From: Bosea sp. RAC05 | Lineage (GTDB): Bacteria > Pseudomonadota > Alphaproteobacteria > Rhizobiales > Beijerinckiaceae | Direction: 5' to 3' | DNA: 64,000 nt | Assembly: GCF_001713455.1 (NCBI RefSeq) | Contig: NZ_CP016464.1 | Location: forward strand, 2,590,001 to 2,654,000 | Part shown: positions 47,814 to 56,500 of the stretch, piece after piece | Layout: every line of letters starts with the position of its first letter | Numbering within the stretch: position 1 is the first letter of the stretch | Notes under the pieces: model-generated | Database searches by the model: none | What the model saw: only the letters and a program-made list of their open reading frames with translations | Told to the model about the DNA's origin: nothing | Program-made: the position numbers and the translations under genes

Positions 47814-48749
47814 ATGACGACCGCCTTCATCTTTCCGGGCCAGGGCTCACAGGCCGTGGGCATGGGCAAGAACCTGGCCGATTCCTTCGCTGCCGCGCGT
47901 GCGGTCTTCGAAGAGGTCGATGCGGCGCTGTCGCAGAAGCTCTCGACGCTGATGTGGGAGGGTCCGGCCGACGAGCTGACCCTGACCGCCAATGCCCAGC
48001 CCGCCCTGATGGCGGTCAGCCTCGCTGTGGTGCGCGTGCTGGAAGCGGAGGCGGGTCTGGATCTGAAGCGGGACGCTGCCTTCGTCGCCGGCCATTCGCT
48101 GGGCGAGTATTCAGCCCTAGCGGCGGCCGGCACCTTCAGCATCGCCGATGCCGCGCGCCTGCTGCGAATCCGCGGCGACGCCATGCAGAAGGCGGTGCCG
48201 CCGGGGCAGGGCGCCATGGCGGCGCTGCTCGGGGCCGACCTCGATCTCGCCCGCGCGATCGCCACCGATGCCGCTCAGGGGGACGTCTGCGAGGCGGCCA
48301 ACGACAATGGCGGCGGGCAGGTCGTGCTCTCCGGCGCGAAGGCCGCGATCGATCGCGCCATCGTCCTGGCCGGCGAGCGGGGCGTTCGCCGGGCCATGCT
48401 GCTGCCGGTTTCGGCGCCCTTTCACTGTGCCCTGATGCAGCCGGCGGCCGAAGCCATGCGCGCGGCCCTCGCCACGGTGACCATGCACGCTCCCGTCGTC
48501 CCCGTGATGGCGAATGTCGGCGCCGCGCCGCTGAGCGATGTCGAGGCCATTCGCGCCTCGCTCGTGGCCCAGGTCACCGGCACGGTGCGCTGGCGCGAAT
48601 GCGTCGAGGCGATGGCAACCGCTGGCGTCGACCGATTCGTCGAGCTCGGCAGCGGCAAGGTCCTGGCCGGGCTGGTGAAGCGCATCGCGCCGGGTGCTAC
48701 TCCGCTTTCGGTCGGCACGGCGGACGACGTATCGGCCTACAAGCCCTGA
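47814..48749 (+). CDS. fabD: malonyl-CoA:ACP transacylase
   Basis: A 311-residue enzyme that moves malonyl from CoA to acyl carrier protein. The nucleophile Ser is in GHSLGEYSA near residue 92, GQGSQ is near 10, and the catalytic His is in PVSAPFHCALM near 200. It is the first gene of the fatty-acid cluster fabD-fabG-acpP-fabF, divergent from the ribosomal operon. Confidence 0.96.
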   Translation: MTTAFIFPGQGSQAVGMGKNLADSFAAARAVFEEVDAALSQKLSTLMWEGPADELTLTANAQPALMAVSLAVVRVLEAEAGLDLKRDAAFVAGHSLGEYSALAAAGTFSIADAARLLRIRGDAMQKAVPPGQGAMAALLGADLDLARAIATDAAQGDVCEAANDNGGGQVVLSGAKAAIDRAIVLAGERGVRRAMLLPVSAPFHCALMQPAAEAMRAALATVTMHAPVVPVMANVGAAPLSDVEAIRASLVAQVTGTVRWRECVEAMATAGVDRFVELGSGKVLAGLVKRIAPGATPLSVGTADDVSAYKP

Positions 48750-48791
48750 AAGGGCACGCGAGAACGGCAGAAAGCCGAAAAGGGAGAGACG

Positions 48792-49529
48792 ATGCTTGAT
48801 CTGACGGGCAAGAAGGCGCTGGTCACCGGCGCCACCGGGGGGCTGGGCGGCGCCATCGCGCGCAGGCTGCATGCACAGGGCGCCACCATCGCGCTGTCGG
48901 GGACGCGGGCCGAGGCGCTCGAGGCCCTCGCCGCCGAACTCGGCGAGCGGGCCGTCGTCACGCCCTGCAACCTGGCGGACAAGGAGTCGGTGGAGGCCCT
49001 GGTGCCCGCCGCCGAGGAGAAGCTCGGTGGTCTCGATATCCTCGTGAACAATGCCGGCGTGACCAAGGACAACCTCTTCCTGCGGCTCAAGGATGAGGAT
49101 TGGGACAGCGTCATCGCCATCAACCTGACCGCCGCCTTCCGCCTCTCGCGCGCCGCCGTGAAGTCGATGATGCGCCGCCGCTATGGCCGCATCATCTCGA
49201 TCGGTTCGGTCGTCGGCACCACCGGCAATCCGGGGCAGGGCAACTACGCCGCCTCCAAGGCCGGCCTGATCGGCATGTCGAAGGCGCTCGCCGCCGAGGT
49301 CGCCAGCCGCAACATCACCGTCAACGTCGTGGCACCGGGCTTCATCGAGTCACCGATGACGCAGGCGCTCAACGAAAAGCAGCGCGAGGGCATCCTCGCC
49401 GACGTGCCGATGGGGCGCCTGGGCTCGGGTGACGACGTGGCGGCGGCCGTGGCCTATCTCGCCAGCACCGAAGCCGGTTACGTCACCGGGCAAACGCTTC
49501 ATGTCAACGGTGGAATGACAATGATCTGA
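48792..49529 (+). CDS. fabG: 3-oxoacyl-[ACP] reductase
   Basis: A 245-residue SDR enzyme that reduces beta-ketoacyl-ACP with NADPH. The cofactor loop is TGATGGLGGAIA near residue 12, NNAG follows, and the active site is Ser in SIGSVVG with YAASKAG. A GGGAGA ribosome site precedes the ATG. 256 nt separate it from acpP; that stretch holds no gene I can support and probably contains the acpP promoter. Confidence 0.96.
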   Translation: MLDLTGKKALVTGATGGLGGAIARRLHAQGATIALSGTRAEALEALAAELGERAVVTPCNLADKESVEALVPAAEEKLGGLDILVNNAGVTKDNLFLRLKDEDWDSVIAINLTAAFRLSRAAVKSMMRRRYGRIISIGSVVGTTGNPGQGNYAASKAGLIGMSKALAAEVASRNITVNVVAPGFIESPMTQALNEKQREGILADVPMGRLGSGDDVAAAVAYLASTEAGYVTGQTLHVNGGMTMI

Positions 49530-49785
49530 AGAGGTTGTCGCGGTTTCTGGAAGACTTCGAGAGTCCCGCCGACGTACTCGCCAGCCAAGATCGGCTGTGT
49601 TAACTAGCGCCGTCGGGCCGCGATGCGGGATCCGGGGGACTTGACGGGAACCCGGTTGTTGCGTTTGTGCAGGCTTCGAGTTCCGGCCCGTCGGCACCGT
49701 CTGGGTGCCGCGGGAGCCAGGAGTGACAGCCCCTCTACGCAGCGCGGATCGGCGCGGCGTGTTTTAAGCTTTAAGGAAAAGACCC

Positions 49786-50019
49786 ATGAGCGATGTCGCC
49801 GAGCGCGTGAAGAAGATCGTGGTCGAGCATCTCGGCGTCGAGCCTGAGAAGGTCGTGGAAGGCGCCAACTTCATCGAGGACCTGGGCGCGGACAGCCTCG
49901 ACACCGTCGAACTCGTGATGGCCTTCGAGGAAGAGTTCGGCGTCGAGATCCCGGACGATGCCGCCGAGACGATCGTGACCGTCGGCGACGCCGTCAAGTT
50001 CCTGTCGAAGTCCGCCTGA
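49786..50019 (+). CDS. acpP: acyl carrier protein
   Basis: A 77-residue acidic protein that carries growing fatty acids. The phosphopantetheine attaches to S37 in [17 protein letters not shown] before the ATG is a good ribosome site. It stands between fabG and fabF as in most proteobacteria. Confidence 0.98.
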   Translation: MSDVAERVKKIVVEHLGVEPEKVVEGANFIEDLGADSLDTVELVMAFEEEFGVEIPDDAAETIVTVGDAVKFLSKSA

Positions 50020-50052
50020 TCGGCCGCTCGGTCGATCGTCGCTGAAAGAGCC

Positions 50053-51345
50053 ATGGTTTCACGCAGTCTTCCGATGCGACGCGTTGTCGTGACCGGCCTC
50101 GGCATGGTGAGTCCGCTCGCCTGCGGCGTCGAACAGACCTGGACTCGCATTCTCGCCGGCGCCAGTGGCGCCGGCCCCATCACGACCTTCGACTGCAGCG
50201 ATCTGCCGGCGCGGATCGCCTGCAGCATTCCGCGCGGCGACGGCTCCGACGGCACCTTCGATCCCGACCAGTGGATGGAGCCCAAGGAGCAGCGCAAGGT
50301 CGACGATTTCATCGTCTTCGCCATGGCGGCTGCCAAGCAGGCCCTGGCGGATGCGAACTGGGCTCCCGAGAGCTATGAGGACCAGATCGCGACCGGTGTC
50401 GCCATCGGCTCGGGCATCGGCGGCCTCGGCGGCATCTACGAGGCGTCGATCCTGCTCAAGGAGCGCGGCCCGCGCCGGCTTTCGCCTTTCTTTATTCCCG
50501 GCCGCCTCAGCAACCTCGCCGCCGGCTATGTCTCGATCGAGCATGGTCTGAAGGGCCCCAACCATTCCGTCGTCACCGCCTGCTCGACCGGCGCGCATTC
50601 GATCGGCGACGCCGCGCGCATGATCGCGCTGGGCGATGCCAAGGTCATGGTCGCGGGCGGGGCCGAATCGGCGATCAACCGTCTCGGCATTGCCGGCTTC
50701 TGTGCCTGCCGCGCGCTGTCGACCGATTTCAACGACACGCCCGAGAAGGCGTCCCGCCCCTATGATCGCGATCGTGACGGCTTCGTCATGGGCGAGGGCG
50801 CCGGCATCGTCGTGCTGGAGGATCTCGAGCATGCGCTGACGCGCGGCGCGCGGATCTATGCCGAGGTCGTCGGCTACGGCATGTCGGGCGACGCCTATCA
50901 CATCACCTCGCCCGCCGAGGATGGCGACGGCGCCTATCGCTGCATGCGCGCCGCGCTCGAGCGCGCCGGCATCTCCGCCTCCGAACTCGACTACATCAAC
51001 GCCCATGGCACCTCGACGCCGCTGGGGGACGAGATCGAGCTGCGGGCCGCCGAACGCCTGCTCGCCAATGCGCCGCGCAAGCCCGCGATGTCCTCGACCA
51101 AGTCGGCGACCGGACATCTTCTGGGGGCGGCCGGGGCCGTCGAGGCGATCTTCGCCATTCTCGCCATTCGCGACCAGGTCGCGCCGCCGACGATCAACCT
51201 CGACAACCCCTCCGTCGAGACCGATCTCGACCTCGTGCCGCATGTCGCGCGGAAGCGGACGATCGACGTCGTCCTGTCGAACTCCTTCGGTTTCGGCGGC
51301 ACCAACGCGTCGCTGGTCATGCGGCGCTACGTCGAAGGCACCTGA
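50053..51345 (+). CDS. fabF: beta-ketoacyl-ACP synthase II
   Basis: A 430-residue condensing enzyme that extends acyl-ACP with malonyl-ACP. The triad is Cys in VTACSTGAHSIG, His in NAHGTSTPLGD, and His in TGHLLGAAGAVEA with a Lys just before it. I use the ATG at 50053; an ATG at 50074 (MRRVVVTG) is a likely alternative. It starts 33 nt after acpP. Confidence 0.96.
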   Translation: MVSRSLPMRRVVVTGLGMVSPLACGVEQTWTRILAGASGAGPITTFDCSDLPARIACSIPRGDGSDGTFDPDQWMEPKEQRKVDDFIVFAMAAAKQALADANWAPESYEDQIATGVAIGSGIGGLGGIYEASILLKERGPRRLSPFFIPGRLSNLAAGYVSIEHGLKGPNHSVVTACSTGAHSIGDAARMIALGDAKVMVAGGAESAINRLGIAGFCACRALSTDFNDTPEKASRPYDRDRDGFVMGEGAGIVVLEDLEHALTRGARIYAEVVGYGMSGDAYHITSPAEDGDGAYRCMRAALERAGISASELDYINAHGTSTPLGDEIELRAAERLLANAPRKPAMSSTKSATGHLLGAAGAVEAIFAILAIRDQVAPPTINLDNPSVETDLDLVPHVARKRTIDVVLSNSFGFGGTNASLVMRRYVEGT

Positions 51346-51541
51346 CGGGGCGCGGCTGCGCGCTTTCGCCATATTCTTGCGTAGAGTGCACCGCAGCTGC
51401 TGGACTGTGAATTTGCTTTCGCAGCCGGCGTGAATCCGGTTTTATGGCGTGCGCGGTCCCTCGGAGTCGTCCGGTCCACCGGTCGTTCCGTCGGGCGGGG
51501 TGGCGTGCAGTGATGAAGTTTCAAGTGCGAGCACGACAGCT

Positions 51542-52915
51542 GTGAATCATTCGCCCCGCGTCGCCCCCAAGAGCCCCAGCGAGGCGTTGAAGCCGGTGGC
51601 CCCGCCGGCGCCGCCGCCCAAGGCCCGCCGTCGCCGCCGGAGCCCCTTCATTGCGATGATGAGCGGCCTCTTCACGGCCCTGCTGGTGGTCGGCGGGCTC
51701 GCCGGCGCCGGCATCGCCGTGGTCTCCAGCCAGAGCCGCGCACCAGGGCCCTTCGCCAGCGACCGGGTCCTCATCATCCCCAAGGACAGCGGCCTCGCCG
51801 AGATCGCCGACCTGCTGCAGCGCGAGGGCATGATCGAACACCCCTGGGTCTTCCGCGTCTCGGCGCTGACCAGCGGCAACTGGACCAAGCTCAAGGCCGG
51901 CGAGTACCTGTTCAAGGCCCGCGCCAGCCAGGCGGACATTCTCGACATCATCGCCGAGGGCAAGGTCGTCGAGCACTCGATCACCATCCCCGAGGGCCTG
52001 ACGAGCGAGCAGATCGTGGCGCGGCTGCGCGAGAACGAACTGCTCACGGGCGACATCATCCAGGTCCCGCGCGAAGGCTCGATCCTGCCCGATACCTACC
52101 GGATTCCGCGCGGCTTCAGCCGCCAGGCGATCATCGACCGCATGACCCGCGACCAGCGCGCGGTCCTGGCCCGCATCTGGGAGCGCCGCCCGGCCGACCT
52201 GCCGATCAAGACGCCGCAGGAACTCGTGGTCCTCGCCTCGATCGTCGAGAAGGAAACCGGCCGCGCCGATGAGCGTCCCCGCGTCGCCGGCGTCTTCATC
52301 AACCGCCTGAACCGCCGCATGAAGCTGCAGTCCGACCCGACGATCGTCTACGGCATCGTCGGCGGCAAGGGCACGCTCGGCCGTTCGATCCTGCGCAGCG
52401 AGATCACCCAGGCGACGCCCTACAACACCTATGTCATCGACGGCCTGCCGCCGGGGCCGATCGCCAATCCCGGCCGTGCGGCCATGGAGGCCGTGGTCAA
52501 CCACTCCCGCACCAAGGACCTCTATTTCGTCGCCGACGGCAGCGGTGGCCACGCCTTCGCCGAGACGCTGGAGCAGCACAATCGCAATGTCGGGCGCTGG
52601 CGCCAGATCGAGGCGGTCAGGCGCGAGCCGGGCAAGCCGCCGGCCGAGGCCTCCGTCGACAAGGTCGAGCCGCCGCCGTCGCCCGATACCCGCTCCGAGG
52701 CGCCCGCGCAGCAGCCGGCCGATGGCGAGGCGATCGAGACCTGGCCCGCTCCGGGCAATCGCCGCGCGGCGGCCGGACAGCTGCCGCAGGGTGCCGCGCT
52801 GGCCGGCGGTCGCGTGCGCGCCTTCGATGCGTCGGAAGGGACGCCGCGCGATCCACTGCTGAACAAGACCTTCGACCTGAACTCGCCCAAGCAGGTCCCT
52901 GCGCTGCGCCCCTGA
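51542..52915 (+). CDS. mltG: endolytic transglycosylase MltG
   Basis: A 457-residue inner-membrane enzyme that cuts nascent peptidoglycan strands and sets glycan length. A basic, Pro-rich N-terminus (PPAPPPKARRRRRSPF) precedes one membrane helix near residues 38-62. Next comes a LysM-like part and the YceG domain with the catalytic Glu in LASIVEKETGRADERPR. A disordered Pro-rich tail ends the protein. The start is uncertain: GTG 51542 gives the family-typical N-terminus (MNHSPRVAPKSPSEAL), and GTG 51449 would add 31 residues. Confidence 0.93.
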   Translation: MNHSPRVAPKSPSEALKPVAPPAPPPKARRRRRSPFIAMMSGLFTALLVVGGLAGAGIAVVSSQSRAPGPFASDRVLIIPKDSGLAEIADLLQREGMIEHPWVFRVSALTSGNWTKLKAGEYLFKARASQADILDIIAEGKVVEHSITIPEGLTSEQIVARLRENELLTGDIIQVPREGSILPDTYRIPRGFSRQAIIDRMTRDQRAVLARIWERRPADLPIKTPQELVVLASIVEKETGRADERPRVAGVFINRLNRRMKLQSDPTIVYGIVGGKGTLGRSILRSEITQATPYNTYVIDGLPPGPIANPGRAAMEAVVNHSRTKDLYFVADGSGGHAFAETLEQHNRNVGRWRQIEAVRREPGKPPAEASVDKVEPPPSPDTRSEAPAQQPADGEAIETWPAPGNRRAAAGQLPQGAALAGGRVRAFDASEGTPRDPLLNKTFDLNSPKQVPALRP

Positions 52916-53037
52916 TGCCGCAGACCCCATCGGTTGATCCGTCCCCAGTTTCCTGAAAGCGGCGCGACGGCGCGCTTGCCCCCCGCCCGACCCGCCACTA
53001 CGGTCCGGCCGCGTCAAAGGGGCGGAGGCGAACCAGC

Positions 53038-53919
53038 GTGGCGATCGAGAGCATGACGGGCTTCGCCCGGGCGGCCGGGACGGTGGGCATCCATGCCTTC
53101 GCCTGGGAGATCCGCAGCGTCAACGGCCGTGGCCTCGACATTCGCGTCCGCGTGCCGCCGGGCCTCGAGGTGCTCGCCGAGGCGGCCCGAAAGCGCCTGA
53201 CCGGCGCCTTCTCGCGTGGCACGCTGCACGTCAATCTGCAGGTCACCAGCGATGCCGGCCCGCCGCGCCCGCGCATCAACGAGGCTGCTCTGGCCGCGCT
53301 GCTGCAGGCCGTCGAGCGCCTGCCGGCGTCGGCCATCGTGACCCCGCCCTCCTATGACGGCCTGCTCGCCATTCGCGGTGTCGTCGAACTCGCCGAGGAG
53401 GGCGAGGATACGCTCACCGTGGTGGAGAAGCCGGTCCTGGCCGGGCTCGAGGAGGTCGTGTCCGGCCTGAAGGAGGCCCGCGCCAGCGAGGGGCGGGCCC
53501 TGGAGGCGGTGCTGCGCGGCCATCTCGACACCATCGCGCGGTTGACGACGGACGCCGAAACCCATCCGGCGCGCGGCGTGGATGCGATCCGCGAGCGCAT
53601 CGCGGCCCAGGTCGGGCTGCTGCTGGAGGCGAGCCAGGCGCTCGACCCGCAGCGCCTGCACCAGGAGGCGGCCCTGCTCGCCGTCAAGGCCGACATCCGC
53701 GAGGAGGTCGACCGCCTTAACGCCCATATCGCGGCGCTGCGTCTGCTCCTCGACCAGGGCGGCCCGATCGGCCGCAAGCTCGATTTCCTGTCGCAGGAGT
53801 TCGGCCGCGAGGCCTCGACGCTCTGCGCCAAGGCGGGCGATGCCGGCCTGTCGCGCATCGGCCTCGAACTGCGCACGGTCGTCGACCAGATGCGCGAGCA
53901 GGTCCAGAATGTGGAGTGA
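53038..53919 (+). CDS. YicC/YloC family endoribonuclease
   Basis: A 293-residue protein starting MAIESMTGFARA (GTG at 53038), with the YicC N-terminal domain and the C-terminal DUF1732 domain. Conserved ends include KLDFLSQEFGREASTLCAKAGD near residue 242. E. coli YicC is an endoribonuclease that acts on small RNA. It is placed directly upstream of gmk, as in many bacteria. Confidence 0.92.
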   Translation: MAIESMTGFARAAGTVGIHAFAWEIRSVNGRGLDIRVRVPPGLEVLAEAARKRLTGAFSRGTLHVNLQVTSDAGPPRPRINEAALAALLQAVERLPASAIVTPPSYDGLLAIRGVVELAEEGEDTLTVVEKPVLAGLEEVVSGLKEARASEGRALEAVLRGHLDTIARLTTDAETHPARGVDAIRERIAAQVGLLLEASQALDPQRLHQEAALLAVKADIREEVDRLNAHIAALRLLLDQGGPIGRKLDFLSQEFGREASTLCAKAGDAGLSRIGLELRTVVDQMREQVQNVE

Positions 53920-53925
53920 GTGCTG

Positions 53926-54570
53926 ATGGCCGACGTCGCGCGCCCGGCCCGTCGCGGGCTGATGCTGATCTTGTCCTCGCCGTCGGGCGCGGGCAAGTCG
54001 ACCCTCACGCGCAATCTCAAGACCGAGAACAACCTCGATCTCTCGGTCTCGGTGACGACCCGCGCCAAGCGCCCCTCCGAGATCGACGGCGTACATTACC
54101 GCTTCATCGATCGGCCGAGCTTCGACCAGATGAAGCAGCACAACGATCTGCTCGAATGGGCCGAGGTGCACGGCAACGGCTACGGCACGCCACGCAAGGA
54201 GGTCGAGGCCTCGCTCGCCGCCGGCCGCGACGTGCTCTTCGACATCGACTGGCAGGGCACGCAGCAGATCGTGGCCAAGGCGCGGGCCGACGTGGTGACC
54301 ATCTTCATCCTGCCGCCCTCGATGGCCGAGCTGCGCTCGCGCCTGGTGCGGCGGGCGGAGGATGCGCCGGACGTCATCGCCAAGCGCCTCGGCAATGCCC
54401 GCGACGAGATCGCCCGCTGGAACAAATACGACTACGTGATCATCAACGACGATCTCCAGGCGGCCTATGAATCGGTGAAGGCGATCCTCACGGCCGAACG
54501 CCTCAAGCGCGAGCGCGCGACCGGGCTGTCGGAGTTCGTCAACGGCCTGCTCTCGGAAAAGCTGCCCTGA
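53926..54570 (+). CDS. gmk: guanylate kinase
   Basis: A 214-residue nucleoside monophosphate kinase that turns GMP into GDP. The P-loop is [10 protein letters not shown] near residue 19, and the GMP-binding part is [21 protein letters not shown] 53926 is chosen; a GTG two codons earlier is open. It ends the plus-strand run that began at fabD and is 9 nt from the convergent rsmA. Confidence 0.96.
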   Translation: MADVARPARRGLMLILSSPSGAGKSTLTRNLKTENNLDLSVSVTTRAKRPSEIDGVHYRFIDRPSFDQMKQHNDLLEWAEVHGNGYGTPRKEVEASLAAGRDVLFDIDWQGTQQIVAKARADVVTIFILPPSMAELRSRLVRRAEDAPDVIAKRLGNARDEIARWNKYDYVIINDDLQAAYESVKAILTAERLKRERATGLSEFVNGLLSEKLP

Positions 54571-54579
54571 GCCCCGGCG

Positions 54580-55428
54580 TCAGAGTCGTGGTGCCAGGGT
54601 CTGTGCCAGACGCACGAAACCGCTGACCGGCACCTCCTCGGCGCGGACCGTCGGCACGAGCCCGGCTTCCTCGATCCAGTCTCCGGGCTCCGGCAGCACG
54701 GCCTTCAGGCTCTGGCGCAGCATCTTGCGGCGCTGCCCGAAGGCGGCGAGCGTGATCCGCTCGAGCAGGCGGCGGTCGCAGGGCTCCGGCTCCGCGCGCG
54801 GCAACAACTGCACGATCGCGGAGGTGATCTTGGGCGGTGGTACGAAGGCGCTGCGCGGCACGTCGAACAGGATCTTCGTCTCGCAGCGCCAGTTGCAGAG
54901 CACGGCGAGGCGGCCATAGTCGGCGCGCTGTTCGGGCGTCGCGACGATGCGCTCGGCCACCTCGCGCTGGAACATCAGCGTCAGCGACGTCCACCAGGGC
55001 GGCCAGGCCTCGGGGCTGAGCCAGCCGACGAGCAGCGGCGTCCCGATGTTGTAGGGCAGGTTGGCGACGATCCGCGCTGGCCCGCCGCCGAGCCGCGTCG
55101 ACAGGTCGACCGCCAGTGCGTCGCCATCGACCACCTCCAGCCGGCCGGGGTAATGCGCGGCGATCTCCTCCAGCGCCGGCAGGCAGCGCCGGTCGCGTTC
55201 GATGGCGATGACGCGGCCGGCGCCGGCGGCCAGCAGCGCCCGCGTCAGCCCGCCGGGCCCGGGCCCGATCTCGACCACGGTCTCGCCCTCCAGCGGTCCG
55301 GCCGAGCGCGCGATCCGCGAGGTCAGGTTCAGGTCGTAGAGAAAGTTCTGGCCGAGCGACTTCTGCGCCATCAGCCCATGGCGCTCCACCACCTCGCGCA
55401 GCGGCGGCAGGGTGTCGATCTGGCTCAT
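54580..55428 (-). CDS. rsmA: 16S rRNA (adenine1518-N6/adenine1519-N6)-dimethyltransferase
   Basis: A 282-residue SAM enzyme (KsgA) that dimethylates two adenines near the 3' end of 16S rRNA. Motif I is [15 protein letters not shown] near residue 51, and the active-site motif is [11 protein letters not shown] near 123. Its start overlaps the pdxA stop by 4 nt (ATGA), so the two are coupled. Confidence 0.96.
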   Translation of the reverse strand: MSQIDTLPPLREVVERHGLMAQKSLGQNFLYDLNLTSRIARSAGPLEGETVVEIGPGPGGLTRALLAAGAGRVIAIERDRRCLPALEEIAAHYPGRLEVVDGDALAVDLSTRLGGGPARIVANLPYNIGTPLLVGWLSPEAWPPWWTSLTLMFQREVAERIVATPEQRADYGRLAVLCNWRCETKILFDVPRSAFVPPPKITSAIVQLLPRAEPEPCDRRLLERITLAAFGQRRKMLRQSLKAVLPEPGDWIEEAGLVPTVRAEEVPVSGFVRLAQTLAPRL

Positions 55429-56459
55429 GCCGGTATCCGTCGATGCTGCGCCGCCATCTGGGCGGCGAGCCGGAGCGCCGCTATCAGGCTGTCGGGCCGC
55501 GCGATGCCCTGGCCGGCGATGTCGAAGGCGGTGCCGTGGTCGGGCGAGGTGCGGATGAAGGGCAGGCCGAGCGTGACGTTGACGCCCTCGTCGAAGGCGA
55601 TCGTCTTGATCGGGATCAGCGCCTGATCGTGATACATCGCCAGAGCGCAGTCATAGCCGGCCCGCGCCCGGGCATGGAACATCGTGTCGGCTGGGTAGGG
55701 GCCGGACGCGTCGATGCCTTCGGCCCGCAGCGCCGCGATCGCGGGTCGAACCACCGCGTCGTCCTCATGGCCGAGCGCTCCGCCTTCGCCCGCATGGGGG
55801 TTGAGACCACTGAGCGCCAGGCGCGGCGCGTCGATGCCGAAGCTACGGCGCAGGCCGTCCGTCACGATCCGCGCGGTCTGGACGATCAGCTCCGTCGTCA
55901 GCAGGTCCGGCACGCGCCGCAGCGGGATATGGATCGTCACGGGGACGACGGCGAGCTCATCGCACCACAGCATCATCACCGGCAGCGGCACAGGCCCGCC
56001 ATCCGCCGCCAGATGCGCCAGGAACTCGGTATGTCCGGGATGGGCAAAGCCGGCCGCGTAGAGAACCGACTTGGCGATCGGATTTGTGACCACGGCTGCG
56101 GCCTGTCCGGCTCGCACCGCCGCGACGGCGCGGGTGATCGACTGGATCGTTCCCGGAGCCGTGGCGGGGTCGGGACGGCCCGGTTCGACCGCCAGCGCCC
56201 CATCGAGCGGGATCACCGGCAGCGCATCGGGAAAATGGCCCGAGGCCTGGTCCCAGTCACTCGCGATGAGGGGGACGTCGAGGGCAAGCCGCCGCGCCAG
56301 CCGTCCGAGGTGTTCGAGGTCAGCGATGCAGGCGAAGGCCGGCAGCGCATCGACATCGCGCCTCAGCCAGGCCGAGAGGGCCAGTTCGGGACCGATCCCC
56401 GCCGGGTCGCCCTGAGTCAGGGCGAGAGGCGGCAGAGGCGTGGAGGCCTGCGAGCGCAT
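55425..56459 (-). CDS. pdxA: 4-hydroxythreonine-4-phosphate dehydrogenase
   Basis: A 344-residue enzyme of vitamin B6 synthesis. Typical motifs are [15 protein letters not shown] near residue 14, [10 protein letters not shown] near 142, and [16 protein letters not shown] near 205, with the metal-binding His residues in these segments. [17 protein letters not shown] is near the end. It is 41 nt after lptD; no surA lies between them. Confidence 0.95.
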   Translation of the reverse strand: MRSQASTPLPPLALTQGDPAGIGPELALSAWLRRDVDALPAFACIADLEHLGRLARRLALDVPLIASDWDQASGHFPDALPVIPLDGALAVEPGRPDPATAPGTIQSITRAVAAVRAGQAAAVVTNPIAKSVLYAAGFAHPGHTEFLAHLAADGGPVPLPVMMLWCDELAVVPVTIHIPLRRVPDLLTTELIVQTARIVTDGLRRSFGIDAPRLALSGLNPHAGEGGALGHEDDAVVRPAIAALRAEGIDASGPYPADTMFHARARAGYDCALAMYHDQALIPIKTIAFDEGVNVTLGLPFIRTSPDHGTAFDIAGQGIARPDSLIAALRLAAQMAAQHRRIPA

Positions 56460-56500
56460 CGGGCTTCCCTCTCGCCGCCGCGCCGCTGTCTATCGCGAGA

